Source of the DNA: UBA12191 sp964422295
GTDB taxonomy: Bacteria; Planctomycetota; UBA8108; UBA1146
Reading direction: 5' to 3'
DNA: 64,000 nucleotides
Assembly: GCA_964422295.1 (NCBI GenBank)
Contig: CAYRAM010000009.1
Span: 1 to 64,000 of the forward strand
The position numbers were made by a program, and so were the translations under genes. This document shows, in pieces, positions 43,926 through 53,464 of the stretch (the first letter of the stretch is position 1; each line of letters starts with the position of its first letter). The notes beneath the pieces were generated by a model. That model saw nothing but the letters and a program-made list of their open reading frames with translations. It was not told the DNA's origin and made no database searches.

Positions 43926-45224
43926 TCATGCAGGAGTGATGACCGAACTTACCAAATTCTCAGGTTGCACATGATCGTGCAGTCGCTCAGTAACCTCCGC
44001 AGGTTGAATCCTGTTCAACAGGTCCACCACCTCGAAGGGATCTGCACCCATGAACCGGGAACTACAATAACTTCCCGCGATATTCTCAAGCGAGTTGAAA
44101 CTTTTCAAAAGTTGGCCTGTGGCAGCACGTCGCTGGCGATCGATATCTGCATCCACGATCCCCTCAGAGAGGACCTGCGGCAATTCAGCCCTGACGAGAT
44201 CGAGTACTTTGTCAGGGTCGCTGACGTCGCCGCCAATTGCCGAATGCCCCACATCGCCATAGATCATGTAACCGCCACCGAAGGAGTCATCGACGAGATT
44301 GGCTTGCTGTAACTTCTCAAAAAGTGCTCCGCTTTGGCCAAAAACACACTCGAGAACGAGGTCGGTGATCAGCTCTTTGCGCACCAACTCCGACCCGCTC
44401 GACCCAGGATGGACATCTTTCCACCCGAAGAGCATTTTTGTTCGCCCTACCTGCATCGACTGCTGAACATGATCCTCTGCGGGCACAGTCGCTTCGGCTG
44501 TTGCAACCTTTTCGATTTCTGGTGCCGGACCGAGGTCCTTCTCAGAGAGCAAACGCTCTGCATGAAGAAAGAATTCCTCCTCATTCTGATCGCCCACAGC
44601 GAACAAAATCATGTTGGACGGATGATAAAAAGCCTCCCAACATCGGTCTAGAAGCGGGGCAGTAATTCCAGCAATAGTATCGACCGTGCCAGCGATGTCT
44701 TTTTGAACAGGATGACTTTGATACATCCCTTCAAGAAGATTGAAGTAGACTCGCCAACCGGGCATATCTTCATACATACGTATTTCCTGGCCGATGATGC
44801 CTTTTTCTTTTTCGACATTCTCCTCTGTAAAATGAGGTTCCTGAACAAACCTCACGAGGTGGCGAAGGCATTCGTAAAATCGATCAGTGCAAGAGAAGAG
44901 ATAGGAGGTCCCGTTAAAGCCTGTAAATGCGTTTGCACTGGCCCCCAACCTGCTGAACTCCTGGAAAGCATCTTCCTGAACACCTTCGAACATTTTGTGC
45001 TCAAGAAAGTGGGCGACCCCGTCCGGCAGGATGACTTCATCCCCCCCACCGATGCGATAGCGGTCATCGACACTGCCAAAATTGGTTGCAAAGCACGCAT
45101 AGGTTCGCAGGTATCCCGGCTTATGGCAGAAGGCGACCCTTGCCCCACTGGAATGCACCCTTTCGACAACTCGTTCCCCAAGTGTTCCATTTTCAAGGAC
45201 GGTAGATTCATCGGTCCAACTCAA
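43926..45224 (-). CDS. ymfH: M16 zinc peptidase, YmfH-like
   Basis: A 432-residue M16 protease. The inverted zinc motif H-x-x-E-H is HFLEH at 72-76, with the second ligand Glu in the KEKGIIGQEIRMYED stretch. Close similarity to Bacillus YmfH is visible over the N-terminal half (PDGVAHFLEHKMFE; GASANAFTGFNGTSYLF; FVQEPHFTEENVEKEKGIIGQE-type text; YHPSNM). The start is a TTG at 45224 with GGAGGAG five bases upstream, overlapping the ymfF stop (TTGA). YmfF and YmfH form the active/inactive pair of M16 enzymes, and in Bacillus they are linked to EF-P modification. efp is 1.7 kb downstream. Confidence 0.88.
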   Translation of the reverse strand: MSWTDESTVLENGTLGERVVERVHSSGARVAFCHKPGYLRTYACFATNFGSVDDRYRIGGGDEVILPDGVAHFLEHKMFEGVQEDAFQEFSRLGASANAFTGFNGTSYLFSCTDRFYECLRHLVRFVQEPHFTEENVEKEKGIIGQEIRMYEDMPGWRVYFNLLEGMYQSHPVQKDIAGTVDTIAGITAPLLDRCWEAFYHPSNMILFAVGDQNEEEFFLHAERLLSEKDLGPAPEIEKVATAEATVPAEDHVQQSMQVGRTKMLFGWKDVHPGSSGSELVRKELITDLVLECVFGQSGALFEKLQQANLVDDSFGGGYMIYGDVGHSAIGGDVSDPDKVLDLVRAELPQVLSEGIVDADIDRQRRAATGQLLKSFNSLENIAGSYCSSRFMGADPFEVVDLLNRIQPAEVTERLHDHVQPENLVSSVITPA

Positions 45225-46519
45225 GAGTTCTCCTCCGGTGCGAGAATGAAAGTCACATCGGGATGGACCAATTCCATCGCTGCCACCACATCTTGCCTGG
45301 TCACTCTGGCAACCTTTTCGCGGAGCTCCTCTAGACTGGGAGATCTACCGGAGAGACGTGACCTCAAATCAAAATCTGCGAGGCCTGCCGGGCTGTCTTG
45401 AACCATCCGCAACCGCGAATCGATCCCGGCCAATGTCATGGAGAACTCCTCTTCGCTAAACTCACCTCCACGGACAATTTCGATTTGCTTTCCGATTCCT
45501 GAATTCGCTTTTTCAACGGTTTCATGGTCCACACCTGCACTGATAAACATCATTCCCAAGTTACTGTCGACTTGGGAACTGATGGAATAGCAGAGGCTTT
45601 CCTTTTCCCTGACCTGTGTAAACAAGCGAGAGTGTGGGAATCCCCCCAGAATCCCGTTGGCAACCATCATCGGTTCATGAAGAGGATTGTCGTAGGAAAC
45701 CATCGTCCGCAGCGCCAACACCAGATTCGATTGTTGAACCTTTGCATAGTCGATCACTCGCCGAGGTTGCGACGCAGCTCGGATTCCATGAACCTCTGCC
45801 AGAGATCCAGGTACTGCCTTGTTTGCCTGAAACAGCGAAGTCAACTTCTCAAAGACCTGCTCCGACGGCTTATTGCCACTGAAATGGACATGAAGCGGTT
45901 GGTGCGTGACCAACTCTTTCCACACCTCTGTCATCGCTGCAGAGTCGATACTCTCCAGGTCTTCCAAAGTCCCCAGTTGATGATACCGCCATGGTTCATC
46001 AGGGCAGGCTTCCTCCAGGCACCTCTGATGAGCCCAGCCGGACTTATTGTCGATGATTCCCTCGATCGACCTGCGATGTTGAATCACCTCTGACTCAACG
46101 ATGTCATTCGGGAATCGATCACCGACCAAGTTGGGCTCGTGCACCAGCTGCTGCATGAATTCGACGGCTTCAGAGAAGACGGATTCGTTTTCAGGCAGAT
46201 GACTCTCCTCTGGGAATTCCGCGAGCAAGGAAATCAACTGCCTTTGTCCCCATCGATCGACAGAAGTGGTCCCTGAGAGTCCCCACAACTCCTCTGTACG
46301 CAGATTCAGCATTCTCTGTGAGGGATGATTCTGCGTTCCACGCATCAGGCAGGCAGGCACGAGGCAGCGCCTGGCATTTTGAGGTCCCAGATCGGATACC
46401 CACGTCATGCGCAAGTGGCTGGTCTTGCGACGCTGCTCCGGGCGCACATGAAGGAATCCGCCTCCTCCCACCTCTCGGGTCTCAAACCCGGGGATGTTCA
46501 TGGAAGGAGAGGATGTCAA
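45221..46519 (-). CDS. ymfF: Inactive M16-family partner, YmfF-like
   Basis: A 432-residue M16 protein that lacks H-x-x-E-H in its N-terminal half, so it should be the non-catalytic partner of YmfH. The C-terminal half keeps the M16 substrate-binding Arg/Tyr signature (LFTQVREKESLCYSISS). The start at TTG 46519 is supported by AGGGAGGA four bases upstream and by a TTGA overlap with the aroF stop; ATG 46501 has no ribosome site. It is coupled to both aroF and ymfH. Confidence 0.82.
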   Translation of the reverse strand: MTSSPSMNIPGFETREVGGGGFLHVRPEQRRKTSHLRMTWVSDLGPQNARRCLVPACLMRGTQNHPSQRMLNLRTEELWGLSGTTSVDRWGQRQLISLLAEFPEESHLPENESVFSEAVEFMQQLVHEPNLVGDRFPNDIVESEVIQHRRSIEGIIDNKSGWAHQRCLEEACPDEPWRYHQLGTLEDLESIDSAAMTEVWKELVTHQPLHVHFSGNKPSEQVFEKLTSLFQANKAVPGSLAEVHGIRAASQPRRVIDYAKVQQSNLVLALRTMVSYDNPLHEPMMVANGILGGFPHSRLFTQVREKESLCYSISSQVDSNLGMMFISAGVDHETVEKANSGIGKQIEIVRGGEFSEEEFSMTLAGIDSRLRMVQDSPAGLADFDLRSRLSGRSPSLEELREKVARVTRQDVVAAMELVHPDVTFILAPEENS

Positions 46520-47643
46520 ATTTCCTCCCTGGTGCTGGTCACAGGGCCGCCTGAGAAGGCATCGAGTGCACGAGAAGTGTTGGACTGAATCGATTCATGC
46601 AAAGAATACAGATCAGGAACCAGATTCTTGAACTCCTCCGGTGACAAGGCCTGACGACCGTCTGAAAGAGCCTGTTCAGGCTGATCGTGAACTTCAATCA
46701 GCAATCCGTCTGCGCCCGCGGCAACCGCTGCGCAAGCGAGTGCCGGAACCCGATATGCTTCCGCAGATCCATGGGAAGGATCAACGAATACTGGCAGATG
46801 GGTTCGCTTCTTCAATTCGGGAACGATGCCGAGATCGAGAACCACTTGCCTCGTGGCAGCGGCACAACGGATTCCCCGCTCACACAGTATGACATTGGGA
46901 TTGCCGCCGGAGAGGATGTACTCCGCTGCGAGCAGAAACTCATCGCTGGTTGAGGAAAATCCCCTTTTCAACAGGATCGGTATGCGGCTCTGGCCCAGTT
47001 CCCTAAGCAGGGAATAGTTGTGCATGTTTCTGCTGCCAACCTGCAACAGATCGGCAACTGGAGCCAACTTTTCCACATCCCTTGGATCGAGAACTTCTGT
47101 AACGATCCCCAGCCCTGTTTCTTCACGGGCGCGAGTCAAAATTTGCAGAGCCTTGTCCCCGAGTCCCTGAAAAGCATAAGGGGAAGTGCGCGGTTTGAAT
47201 GCGCCTCCCCGAAACAAGTGAGCACCAGAGGTCGCCACACTCGCAGCCAATCTCAGAGTGCGCTCCTCCTCTTCGACGGCACAGGGTCCGGCAACGACTG
47301 TGAAGTTTCCTTCACCTGCGATGACACTTCCTACCTGAACTTTGGAGGTGTTGTCAGCTCCGTGACTGCCGTCACTGTCATCGGCAACATGTCTTTTGCC
47401 CACGTGCAGATTTGCCGGTCCCAGAAACAGGACCTTTTCAATCCCTCGCCACGAATCGAGCGCCAGCGTTCGCAGAGGTTCCACATCCCCGTGAACCTCC
47501 AAATAATTGCGCCCCTGTCCCTCTACCAGATAGACCTGCACTCCAAAGGAGGCAAGGCGATCCCTGACTCTTCTGCGGAAAGTGGATGCCAATCCCTCTT
47601 CGAGGGCTATCAGCAGAGTGGGCTCATCAGTGGAGCGATCCAT
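46516..47643 (-). CDS. aroF: 3-deoxy-7-phosphoheptulonate synthase (DAHP synthase, type I-beta)
   Basis: Catalyses the first step of the shikimate pathway. The N-terminal 70 residues are a ferredoxin-like regulatory domain (LEEGLASTFRRRVRDRLASFGVQ-type, then YLEVHGD), then the barrel: FTVVAGPCAVE, FRGGAFKPRTSPYAFQGLG, EVLDPRDVE, LLQVGSRNMHN, LLKRGFSSTSDEFLLAAEYI and VFVDPSHGSA. The order fits the AroF/AroA-beta group. The ATG at 47643 has AAAGGTG upstream. It is 375 residues long and coupled to ymfF. aroC is in the window at 37796-38890. Confidence 0.95.
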   Translation of the reverse strand: MDRSTDEPTLLIALEEGLASTFRRRVRDRLASFGVQVYLVEGQGRNYLEVHGDVEPLRTLALDSWRGIEKVLFLGPANLHVGKRHVADDSDGSHGADNTSKVQVGSVIAGEGNFTVVAGPCAVEEEERTLRLAASVATSGAHLFRGGAFKPRTSPYAFQGLGDKALQILTRAREETGLGIVTEVLDPRDVEKLAPVADLLQVGSRNMHNYSLLRELGQSRIPILLKRGFSSTSDEFLLAAEYILSGGNPNVILCERGIRCAAATRQVVLDLGIVPELKKRTHLPVFVDPSHGSAEAYRVPALACAAVAAGADGLLIEVHDQPEQALSDGRQALSPEEFKNLVPDLYSLHESIQSNTSRALDAFSGGPVTSTREEI

Positions 47644-47745
47644 CCGTCACCTTTCGTCGACCATCGATTTCCTTGAGTCGCGGACTGCAGGGAGTTCTGA
47701 CTACAAAAACTACCATGTTCACCCTGTAGCAGAAAGACAACTGGG

Positions 47746-49551
47746 CTATTTGCGGTCGAATCGTCTTTGTAACTCCTGCCACGAGATAAACAATTCCGAG
47801 GGCCGTCCATGTGGACAATTCTCCGGCTGGAAAGCCCTGTCTCTGGCCCGAACCAGGTCCTCCATTGCTTCTTGATTGAGGGGCTGACCCGCTTTGACAG
47901 CAGCCTTGCACGCCATCGTCTGCAGGAGTCGCTCCTTAAGGTCGGGTAGCGGTGCGCCGGTAGAGACCACAGGCTCCATCAGCGCAAGAATGTCCCGCAA
48001 TAAATTTGCAGGGGATCGACCTTCAAATCCATGGGGGATCGCCCGAATCAATGCGACTCCGTCACCGAACTCTTCCGCCACCAGTCCCAGCTCCCCCAAT
48101 GATTCACGCGTCTCGACGAAGATGGCCCAGGCCCGGGGATCGAGTTGAACCGTCTCGGGAACCAACAATCCCTGTGTAGCCCCACCCTTTTCACGCCGCT
48201 CCAGAATCTCTTCGTAGAGCACTTTCTCATGGAGAGCATGTTGGTCGATGACCCGCAAACCCTCTTTCTCCTCCAGGATCAGAAATGCGTCATTGACCTG
48301 GAAAACCCTTACCGAATCTCCCACAAGTTGTTGGGCCCCGCCCTGCACCGATCCTTCAACAGCAGCTATTCCAGGATGGGATGGGATTGAGTCCATCGTC
48401 GTCTCTGATTCACCCACATTTTCGCCGACGACAGTACCCACGGCATGATCAGAGCGCACGAGAATGTCCCCGTGATCGACGGTGGCAGATACTCCACCGG
48501 TAGCCTCAGGGGCGGTCAGCGCACTCGTGCTCGCCTCTGCAGAATCCATCTGCAGGCGCGGAACTGAACCCTCCTGTTCGAGAGTCGCCCGAATAGCACG
48601 GCGAACCCGACGATGGATCGATTCGCGATTACGAAATCTGACCTCCAATTTGGAAGGATGAACATTTACATCGACTTCACCTGGATCCACTTCCACGCCG
48701 ACTACGGCAACCGGGAAAAATCCGGGGATCTGGTATCCCTTGAATCCTTCCCTGACTCCATGCTGCAGCACCGCATCCTTGAGAGTGCGACCATTCAAAA
48801 AGGTCCAGATCCCATCTGAATTTCTTCTCTGGACATCCGGCCTCGCGATCCACCCCGAAACCCCATCTGACTCCCTGATGGGCAGCATGCGATCCTGCAA
48901 ATCTTCTCCCAATACTTCTGCGATCCGTTGGGGAAGGGACTGATCTGCGGGATATTTCAGAATGGTTCTGCCGTCATGAGTCAGACTGAACCCCACCGTC
49001 GGGTGAGCCATCGCTGCGGCCTTGATGACTGCGGAGCAGCGAGCCACTTCTGCAGAATTTGATTTGAGAAACTTTCTTCGGGCGGGAACCGAGGAGAAGA
49101 GATCTTCCACTCTGATCCTGGTCCCGTGACGCAGTGCAACTGGAGAAGTCATCTCCGACTCCCCATGGCGACCCACAATCCTCGAGGCGACATCGGCCTC
49201 CACTGTCCTGGAGGCGATTTCAACTGAGGCGACTGCACACATACTCGATAGGGCTTCACCCCTGAATCCCAAGGTCAGGATTCGATCGAGTTCCTCTGCT
49301 TCGCTCAATTTTGAAGTGGCGTGGCTCATCAGTGCCAATGGCAATTGATCTTCTGCTATACCCTGGCCATCATCGGTCACCTGAATCAGCCGCTTTCCCC
49401 CTTCTTCCAGGTCAACGTCGATTCTCGTGGAGCCGGCATCGAGACAGTTTTCGACAAGTTCCTTGACCACCGAAGCGGGACGTTCGATCACCTCGCCTGC
49501 TGCAATTTGATCGATGAGCAATTGCGGCAGTTGCTGGATCTTGCGACTCAT
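47746..49551 (-). CDS. mutL: DNA mismatch repair protein MutL
   Basis: MutL couples MutS to strand removal. The GHKL ATPase motifs are clear: QIAAGEVIERPASVVKELVEN, DDGQGI and TLGFRGEALSS. The C-terminal domain has the metal endonuclease motif DQHA-x2-E-x4-E (DQHALHEKVLYE) and the late CPHGRP, so this MutL should nick DNA itself, as in organisms without MutH. A variable acidic linker separates the halves. The ATG at 49551 has GGGGG four bases upstream. It is 601 residues long, 49 bp after folD. Confidence 0.97.
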   Translation of the reverse strand: MSRKIQQLPQLLIDQIAAGEVIERPASVVKELVENCLDAGSTRIDVDLEEGGKRLIQVTDDGQGIAEDQLPLALMSHATSKLSEAEELDRILTLGFRGEALSSMCAVASVEIASRTVEADVASRIVGRHGESEMTSPVALRHGTRIRVEDLFSSVPARRKFLKSNSAEVARCSAVIKAAAMAHPTVGFSLTHDGRTILKYPADQSLPQRIAEVLGEDLQDRMLPIRESDGVSGWIARPDVQRRNSDGIWTFLNGRTLKDAVLQHGVREGFKGYQIPGFFPVAVVGVEVDPGEVDVNVHPSKLEVRFRNRESIHRRVRRAIRATLEQEGSVPRLQMDSAEASTSALTAPEATGGVSATVDHGDILVRSDHAVGTVVGENVGESETTMDSIPSHPGIAAVEGSVQGGAQQLVGDSVRVFQVNDAFLILEEKEGLRVIDQHALHEKVLYEEILERREKGGATQGLLVPETVQLDPRAWAIFVETRESLGELGLVAEEFGDGVALIRAIPHGFEGRSPANLLRDILALMEPVVSTGAPLPDLKERLLQTMACKAAVKAGQPLNQEAMEDLVRARDRAFQPENCPHGRPSELFISWQELQRRFDRK

Positions 49552-49600
49552 GTTGCCCCCTCACAGGCCTGTGCCCCCCCACAGGCTCGATGGCGAAACC

Positions 49601-50470
49601 TTATACCTTGTTGCTCTTGCGGGATTCGTGGCGGATAGCCCCCTCAAGCGTATTTTCCAAAAGTTTTGCAACAGTCATCGGACCCACGCCTCCGGGAACG
49701 GGGGTGATACATGCTGCACGCTGCGATGCGGCCTCGTAGTTCACGTCGCCAACGAGACGTCCATCCTCCAGGCGATTGATGCCCACATCGATGACTGCCG
49801 CACCTTCCTTGATCCACTCCCCCTGAATCATCTCGGGAACCCCGACTGCAGCGACAACGATGTCCGCTCTGCCAACATGGGCAGCGAGATCCCTCGTTTT
49901 CGAATGACAAATGGTGACTGTCGCCCCCTCAGAGAGGAGCAGTTGAGCTACCGGCTTGCCGACGATGTTCGATCGACCCACCACTACCGCATCAGCCCCT
50001 TTCATCTCCACTCCCGCATGGCGCAACAGATCGATACAACCGAGAGGGGTACATGGAACAAAGGTCGGCTGGCCGACTGCAAGATGACCCACATTGACCG
50101 GATGAAATCCATCGGCATCCTTCTCGGGAAGAATTCTCAACAACAAGGGTTCGGTATCGAGATGATCAGGCAAGGGCAACTGCAGCAATATCCCATGAAC
50201 GTGCGGGTCTTCATTCAACTGGTCGATGATCTCTTCGACCTGCCCCTGTGACGCATCATCGGGAAGCTGATGATGAATCGAACGGATACCCACTTTTTCA
50301 CATGCCCGTTCCTTATTGCGCACGTAAACTGCACTGGCAGGATCCCCTCCAACGAGCAAAACACCGAGCCCGGGAGGATTCCCCATCCTTTCAGTAAACT
50401 CACTGACACGCCCCTTGAGCTCTTTTCGCAACTCTTTCGCACGTGCTTTTCCATCGATCACTTGAGCCAT
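49601..50470 (-). CDS. folD: Methylenetetrahydrofolate dehydrogenase / cyclohydrolase FolD
   Basis: FolD interconverts methylene-, methenyl- and formyl-tetrahydrofolate. The catalytic Lys is in YVRNKERACEKVGI; HGILLQLPLP and PEKDADGFHPVNVG are the folate-site signatures; VVVGRSNIVGKPVAQLL is the NADP site; PVPGGVGPMTVAKLLENT ends the fold. It is 289 residues long. It follows moaC by 36 bp and precedes mutL by 49 bp on the same strand. Confidence 0.97.
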   Translation of the reverse strand: MAQVIDGKARAKELRKELKGRVSEFTERMGNPPGLGVLLVGGDPASAVYVRNKERACEKVGIRSIHHQLPDDASQGQVEEIIDQLNEDPHVHGILLQLPLPDHLDTEPLLLRILPEKDADGFHPVNVGHLAVGQPTFVPCTPLGCIDLLRHAGVEMKGADAVVVGRSNIVGKPVAQLLLSEGATVTICHSKTRDLAAHVGRADIVVAAVGVPEMIQGEWIKEGAAVIDVGINRLEDGRLVGDVNYEAASQRAACITPVPGGVGPMTVAKLLENTLEGAIRHESRKSNKV

Positions 50471-50506
50471 CTCTTCCTCATTCCTGTCCCCGGCCGGTGC
50501 CAGGTC

Positions 50507-50995
50507 TCAGCGTGTCCAGTGACCCGATCGGCCTCCTGATTTTTCCACCAAACGGACCTGACCGATCTCCATGCCGCGGTCGACAGCCTTACACATGTCG
50601 TAGATGGTGAGCAATCCGTTGCTGACAGCAACCAATGCTTCCATTTCCACCCCTGTTCTTGCCCGAACTCTGGTTTGAACCCTGACTTCGAGCCACGCCT
50701 TTTCGCCCTCATGACCTGAGTCGATCTCGACATCGACGTGATCGAGAGAAAGGGGATGACACAGTGGAATCCAACGAGAGGTTTCTTTTGCGCCCTGAAT
50801 CGCCGCGATTCTCGCGACCGTCAGGACCTCCCCTTTTTCGATCTCCCCGGATGTGATTTTCTCCAGAGTTGCCTGCTTCATGAAGATGCGACCTTCGGCA
50901 ACAGCCTTTCGATCGGTGATCTCCTTGTCGCCGACATCGACCATACTGGCTTCTCCATCTTCATTGATGTGAGACAGTTTTTCACTATCCGTCAT
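50507..50995 (-). CDS. moaC: Cyclic pyranopterin monophosphate synthase MoaC
   Basis: MoaC makes cyclic pyranopterin monophosphate, an early step of molybdenum cofactor synthesis. MVDVGDKEITDRKAVAEGRI, the KGEVLTVARIAAIQGAKETS-type stretch, IPLCHPL and the active-site GVEMEALVAVSNGLLTIYDM are all present. It is 162 residues long. ATG 50995 is 7 bp after the prenyl synthase stop. moaA, moaD, moaE and moaB are not in the window. Confidence 0.97.
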   Translation of the reverse strand: MTDSEKLSHINEDGEASMVDVGDKEITDRKAVAEGRIFMKQATLEKITSGEIEKGEVLTVARIAAIQGAKETSRWIPLCHPLSLDHVDVEIDSGHEGEKAWLEVRVQTRVRARTGVEMEALVAVSNGLLTIYDMCKAVDRGMEIGQVRLVEKSGGRSGHWTR

Positions 50996-51002
50996 TATTC
51001 AC

Positions 51003-52031
51003 CTACAACTCCCTTTGAAGAATGTATTCAGACAACTCTTCCAGTCGTTGGCGTGCCGGGCATGGATCTGCTGCGGCGCGAAGGGATTCGAGAGCTTCGT
51101 TGATCACCGACCGGGCTTTCTCCCTGACCCGATTCATAATCTCGTGCTTCTGCAACAGCTGGGCAAGTTCCAGACGCTCTTCATCCGCTTGTGCAGATGC
51201 GTGGCAGGATCGCAACAGATCCAAAAGATGTTTCCGATCTCCGGCACCGAGTGATTCCCTCAGTAACAGAAGCGGCAATGTCAGTTTTCCATTGCTCAAA
51301 TCTGTACCCAGGGACTTACCCACTACTTCAGCCTCGCCCACGAGATCCAGGGAGTCGTCGATGATCTGGAATGCTTCACCCATTCGAGTCCCGTAGGTTT
51401 CCATCGCCTTCACTTGCTCCTCAGAGGCACCGGACAGCATCGCTCCCAGGCGACAGGAAAGGCCGTACAGGATTGCCGTCTTACGGTGGATGATTTCTTC
51501 ATACTCTTGGAGGGTCAGTTCGAGGTTGCCGGAATTCCCGACCTGCATGATTTCGCCAATACAGATCTCCCGGGTGCAATCCGCCAATAGACGTGCGGCA
51601 CCCTCCACTTCAGTGGAGATGACAAATCCTCTGGCATAGATGATATCCCCGAGAAGAATGGAAGCCCTGTCTCCAAAACGGGTGTGGATCGTCTCTACAT
51701 GTCGACGAACATCCGCCTGATCCAGCAGGTCGTCGTGAACCAAAGTCGCAGTATGAATCAGTTCAACGACCGCCGCGCAGCGTATGTGATCGATGGAGAT
51801 CTCTCCGAAACAACGACCGGCAAGGAAGACGCAAGCGGGCCTGATCTGTTTGCCCCGAAATTGGGAGAGGTGCTCCAGAAGGGCGTGAATGAATGGCTCA
51901 TTCGACTTGAACTCTTCGCAAAGATATGTGCGAAGTCTTTCCATGTCATCAGCGATAGGCTCGTACAGGTGTGTCAACACCTGCGTCCGTCCTGCCGAGC
52001 TCTCTTCTGCTGCCAAACCCTCGGGATTCAC
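51003..52031 (-). CDS. Polyprenyl diphosphate synthase (trans type)
   Basis: Adds isopentenyl units to make the side chain of quinones or a related long isoprenoid. The two Asp-rich motifs are HDDLLDQADVRR and IDDSLDLVG, with GKQIRPACVFL and the conserved GKSLGTDLSNGKLTLPLLLL-type region. Chain length cannot be read with certainty; similarity is greatest to octaprenyl/heptaprenyl synthases (IspB/HepT). It is 342 residues from a GTG at 52031 that overlaps the ald stop (GTGA). Confidence 0.92.
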   Translation of the reverse strand: MNPEGLAAEESSAGRTQVLTHLYEPIADDMERLRTYLCEEFKSNEPFIHALLEHLSQFRGKQIRPACVFLAGRCFGEISIDHIRCAAVVELIHTATLVHDDLLDQADVRRHVETIHTRFGDRASILLGDIIYARGFVISTEVEGAARLLADCTREICIGEIMQVGNSGNLELTLQEYEEIIHRKTAILYGLSCRLGAMLSGASEEQVKAMETYGTRMGEAFQIIDDSLDLVGEAEVVGKSLGTDLSNGKLTLPLLLLRESLGAGDRKHLLDLLRSCHASAQADEERLELAQLLQKHEIMNRVREKARSVINEALESLRAAADPCPARQRLEELSEYILQREL

Positions 52032-53170
52032 CGGACAGGCCCACCGATTGCGGGGAGATCATCGATGGGATGCAATGGCAGCTCAAAAGCCTTGCTCACC
52101 CCTCTGTGGAACACTTTTCCTGCATAGACATTCAGCCCCTGTGCTCTCAATGGATCGCGTTTGACGAACGCCTCCAGGCCGGAATTGGCAAGATCGACCA
52201 GATAAGGTTGGGTCGCATTGGTCAGCGCAAAGGTGGAAGTCCTTGAAACCGCCCCGGGCATGTTGGCTACACAATAGTGAACCACTCCATCGACGACGTA
52301 GGTGGGATCTGAGTGAGTCGTTGCCCTGCAAGTTTCAACGCAACCTCCCTGATCGACAGCGACGTCTACAATGACAGACCCCTCGGGCATCTCTGCCAGC
52401 CACTTTCTGGGGACCAGCACGGGAGCCCTATCCCCGGCGACGAGAACCGCTCCGATCACAAGGTCCGCCTGTTGGACAGCTTCATGGACCGAAAACGGTG
52501 TAGAAAAGCAGGTGTTGACGTTGGCAGGCATGGTGTCGTCGAGGTAGCGCAATCGATCGAGATCGATATCAAAAATTTTCACCCGGGCGCCCAGTCCCGC
52601 TGCCATGCGTGCCGCATTCGCACCCACGACTCCGCCACCGAGAACGACGACTCTCCCCGGCTCGACTCCCGGAACGCCGGGAAGGAGTACTCCGCGGCCT
52701 CCATTCTGTCGTTGAAGCACTGTTGCACCAGCCAGAACCGACATCCTTCCTGCAACCTCGCTCATCGGGGTCAACAGCGGCAATGCACCTCCGGAATCCT
52801 CTATCGTCTCGTAGGCCACTGCCGCAACTCCTGAATCGAGACAGGCGTCCGTCAAGCCCCGCGAGGCTGCAAAGTGGAAGTAAGTGAACACAATCAGATC
52901 CGGGCGCAGAAAGTCGTATTCCGCTGCGAGAGGCTCCTTCACCTTGACGATGATTTCGGAGCGATTCCAAACCTCTTCAGCGCCATCGACCAATTCACAG
53001 CCGGCATCGAGGTATTCTTGATCCTGAATTCCACTGCCGAGCCCTGCTCCCCTTTCAACGAGGACCGTGTGACCTGCTTTGACCAGCAAGAACGCTCCTG
53101 AAGGAACAACGGAGACCCTTTGCTCCTGTTGTTTGATCTCCTTGGGAACACCAATCGTGCGGGAACTCAT
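52028..53170 (-). CDS. ald: Alanine dehydrogenase
   Basis: Converts L-alanine to pyruvate and ammonia with NAD. GVPKEIKQQEQRVSVVPSGA, KVKEP, TYFHFAASRGLT, the NAD fold VVLGGGVVGANAARMAAGLG and the late TSTFALTNATQPY are all family signatures. The ATG at 53170 has AAAAGGAG five bases upstream and gives 380 residues, the usual size; the upstream open frame to 53317 is not coding. It heads the 53-41 kb minus-strand train. Confidence 0.96.
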   Translation of the reverse strand: MSSRTIGVPKEIKQQEQRVSVVPSGAFLLVKAGHTVLVERGAGLGSGIQDQEYLDAGCELVDGAEEVWNRSEIIVKVKEPLAAEYDFLRPDLIVFTYFHFAASRGLTDACLDSGVAAVAYETIEDSGGALPLLTPMSEVAGRMSVLAGATVLQRQNGGRGVLLPGVPGVEPGRVVVLGGGVVGANAARMAAGLGARVKIFDIDLDRLRYLDDTMPANVNTCFSTPFSVHEAVQQADLVIGAVLVAGDRAPVLVPRKWLAEMPEGSVIVDVAVDQGGCVETCRATTHSDPTYVVDGVVHYCVANMPGAVSRTSTFALTNATQPYLVDLANSGLEAFVKRDPLRAQGLNVYAGKVFHRGVSKAFELPLHPIDDLPAIGGPVR

Positions 53171-53464
53171 GTTCACTCCTTTTGAGATTCTTCGGGAATG
53201 GTCTTCACCAACTCCTGAAATCGGGATGTCGAGACAGCGATCAGGGCCAATCCTATGGTCAGGGGAAAACTGTGGACCCATTTCCCCTACGCCGAATCCG
53301 GATTTTAGGGGGGACACCAGAAAGTGACAAGCGATGGCGTGCTTCTGGCGCCGAGAAGAGGCGAATTCTGCGAGAATTTGAACACGAACTCTGGATGGCC
53401 CCCTCCCGAAGGCCGATGCTGAAGAGTGCCCAGCGACTCCTCTGTGCCGGAAGGATATTGGCAG

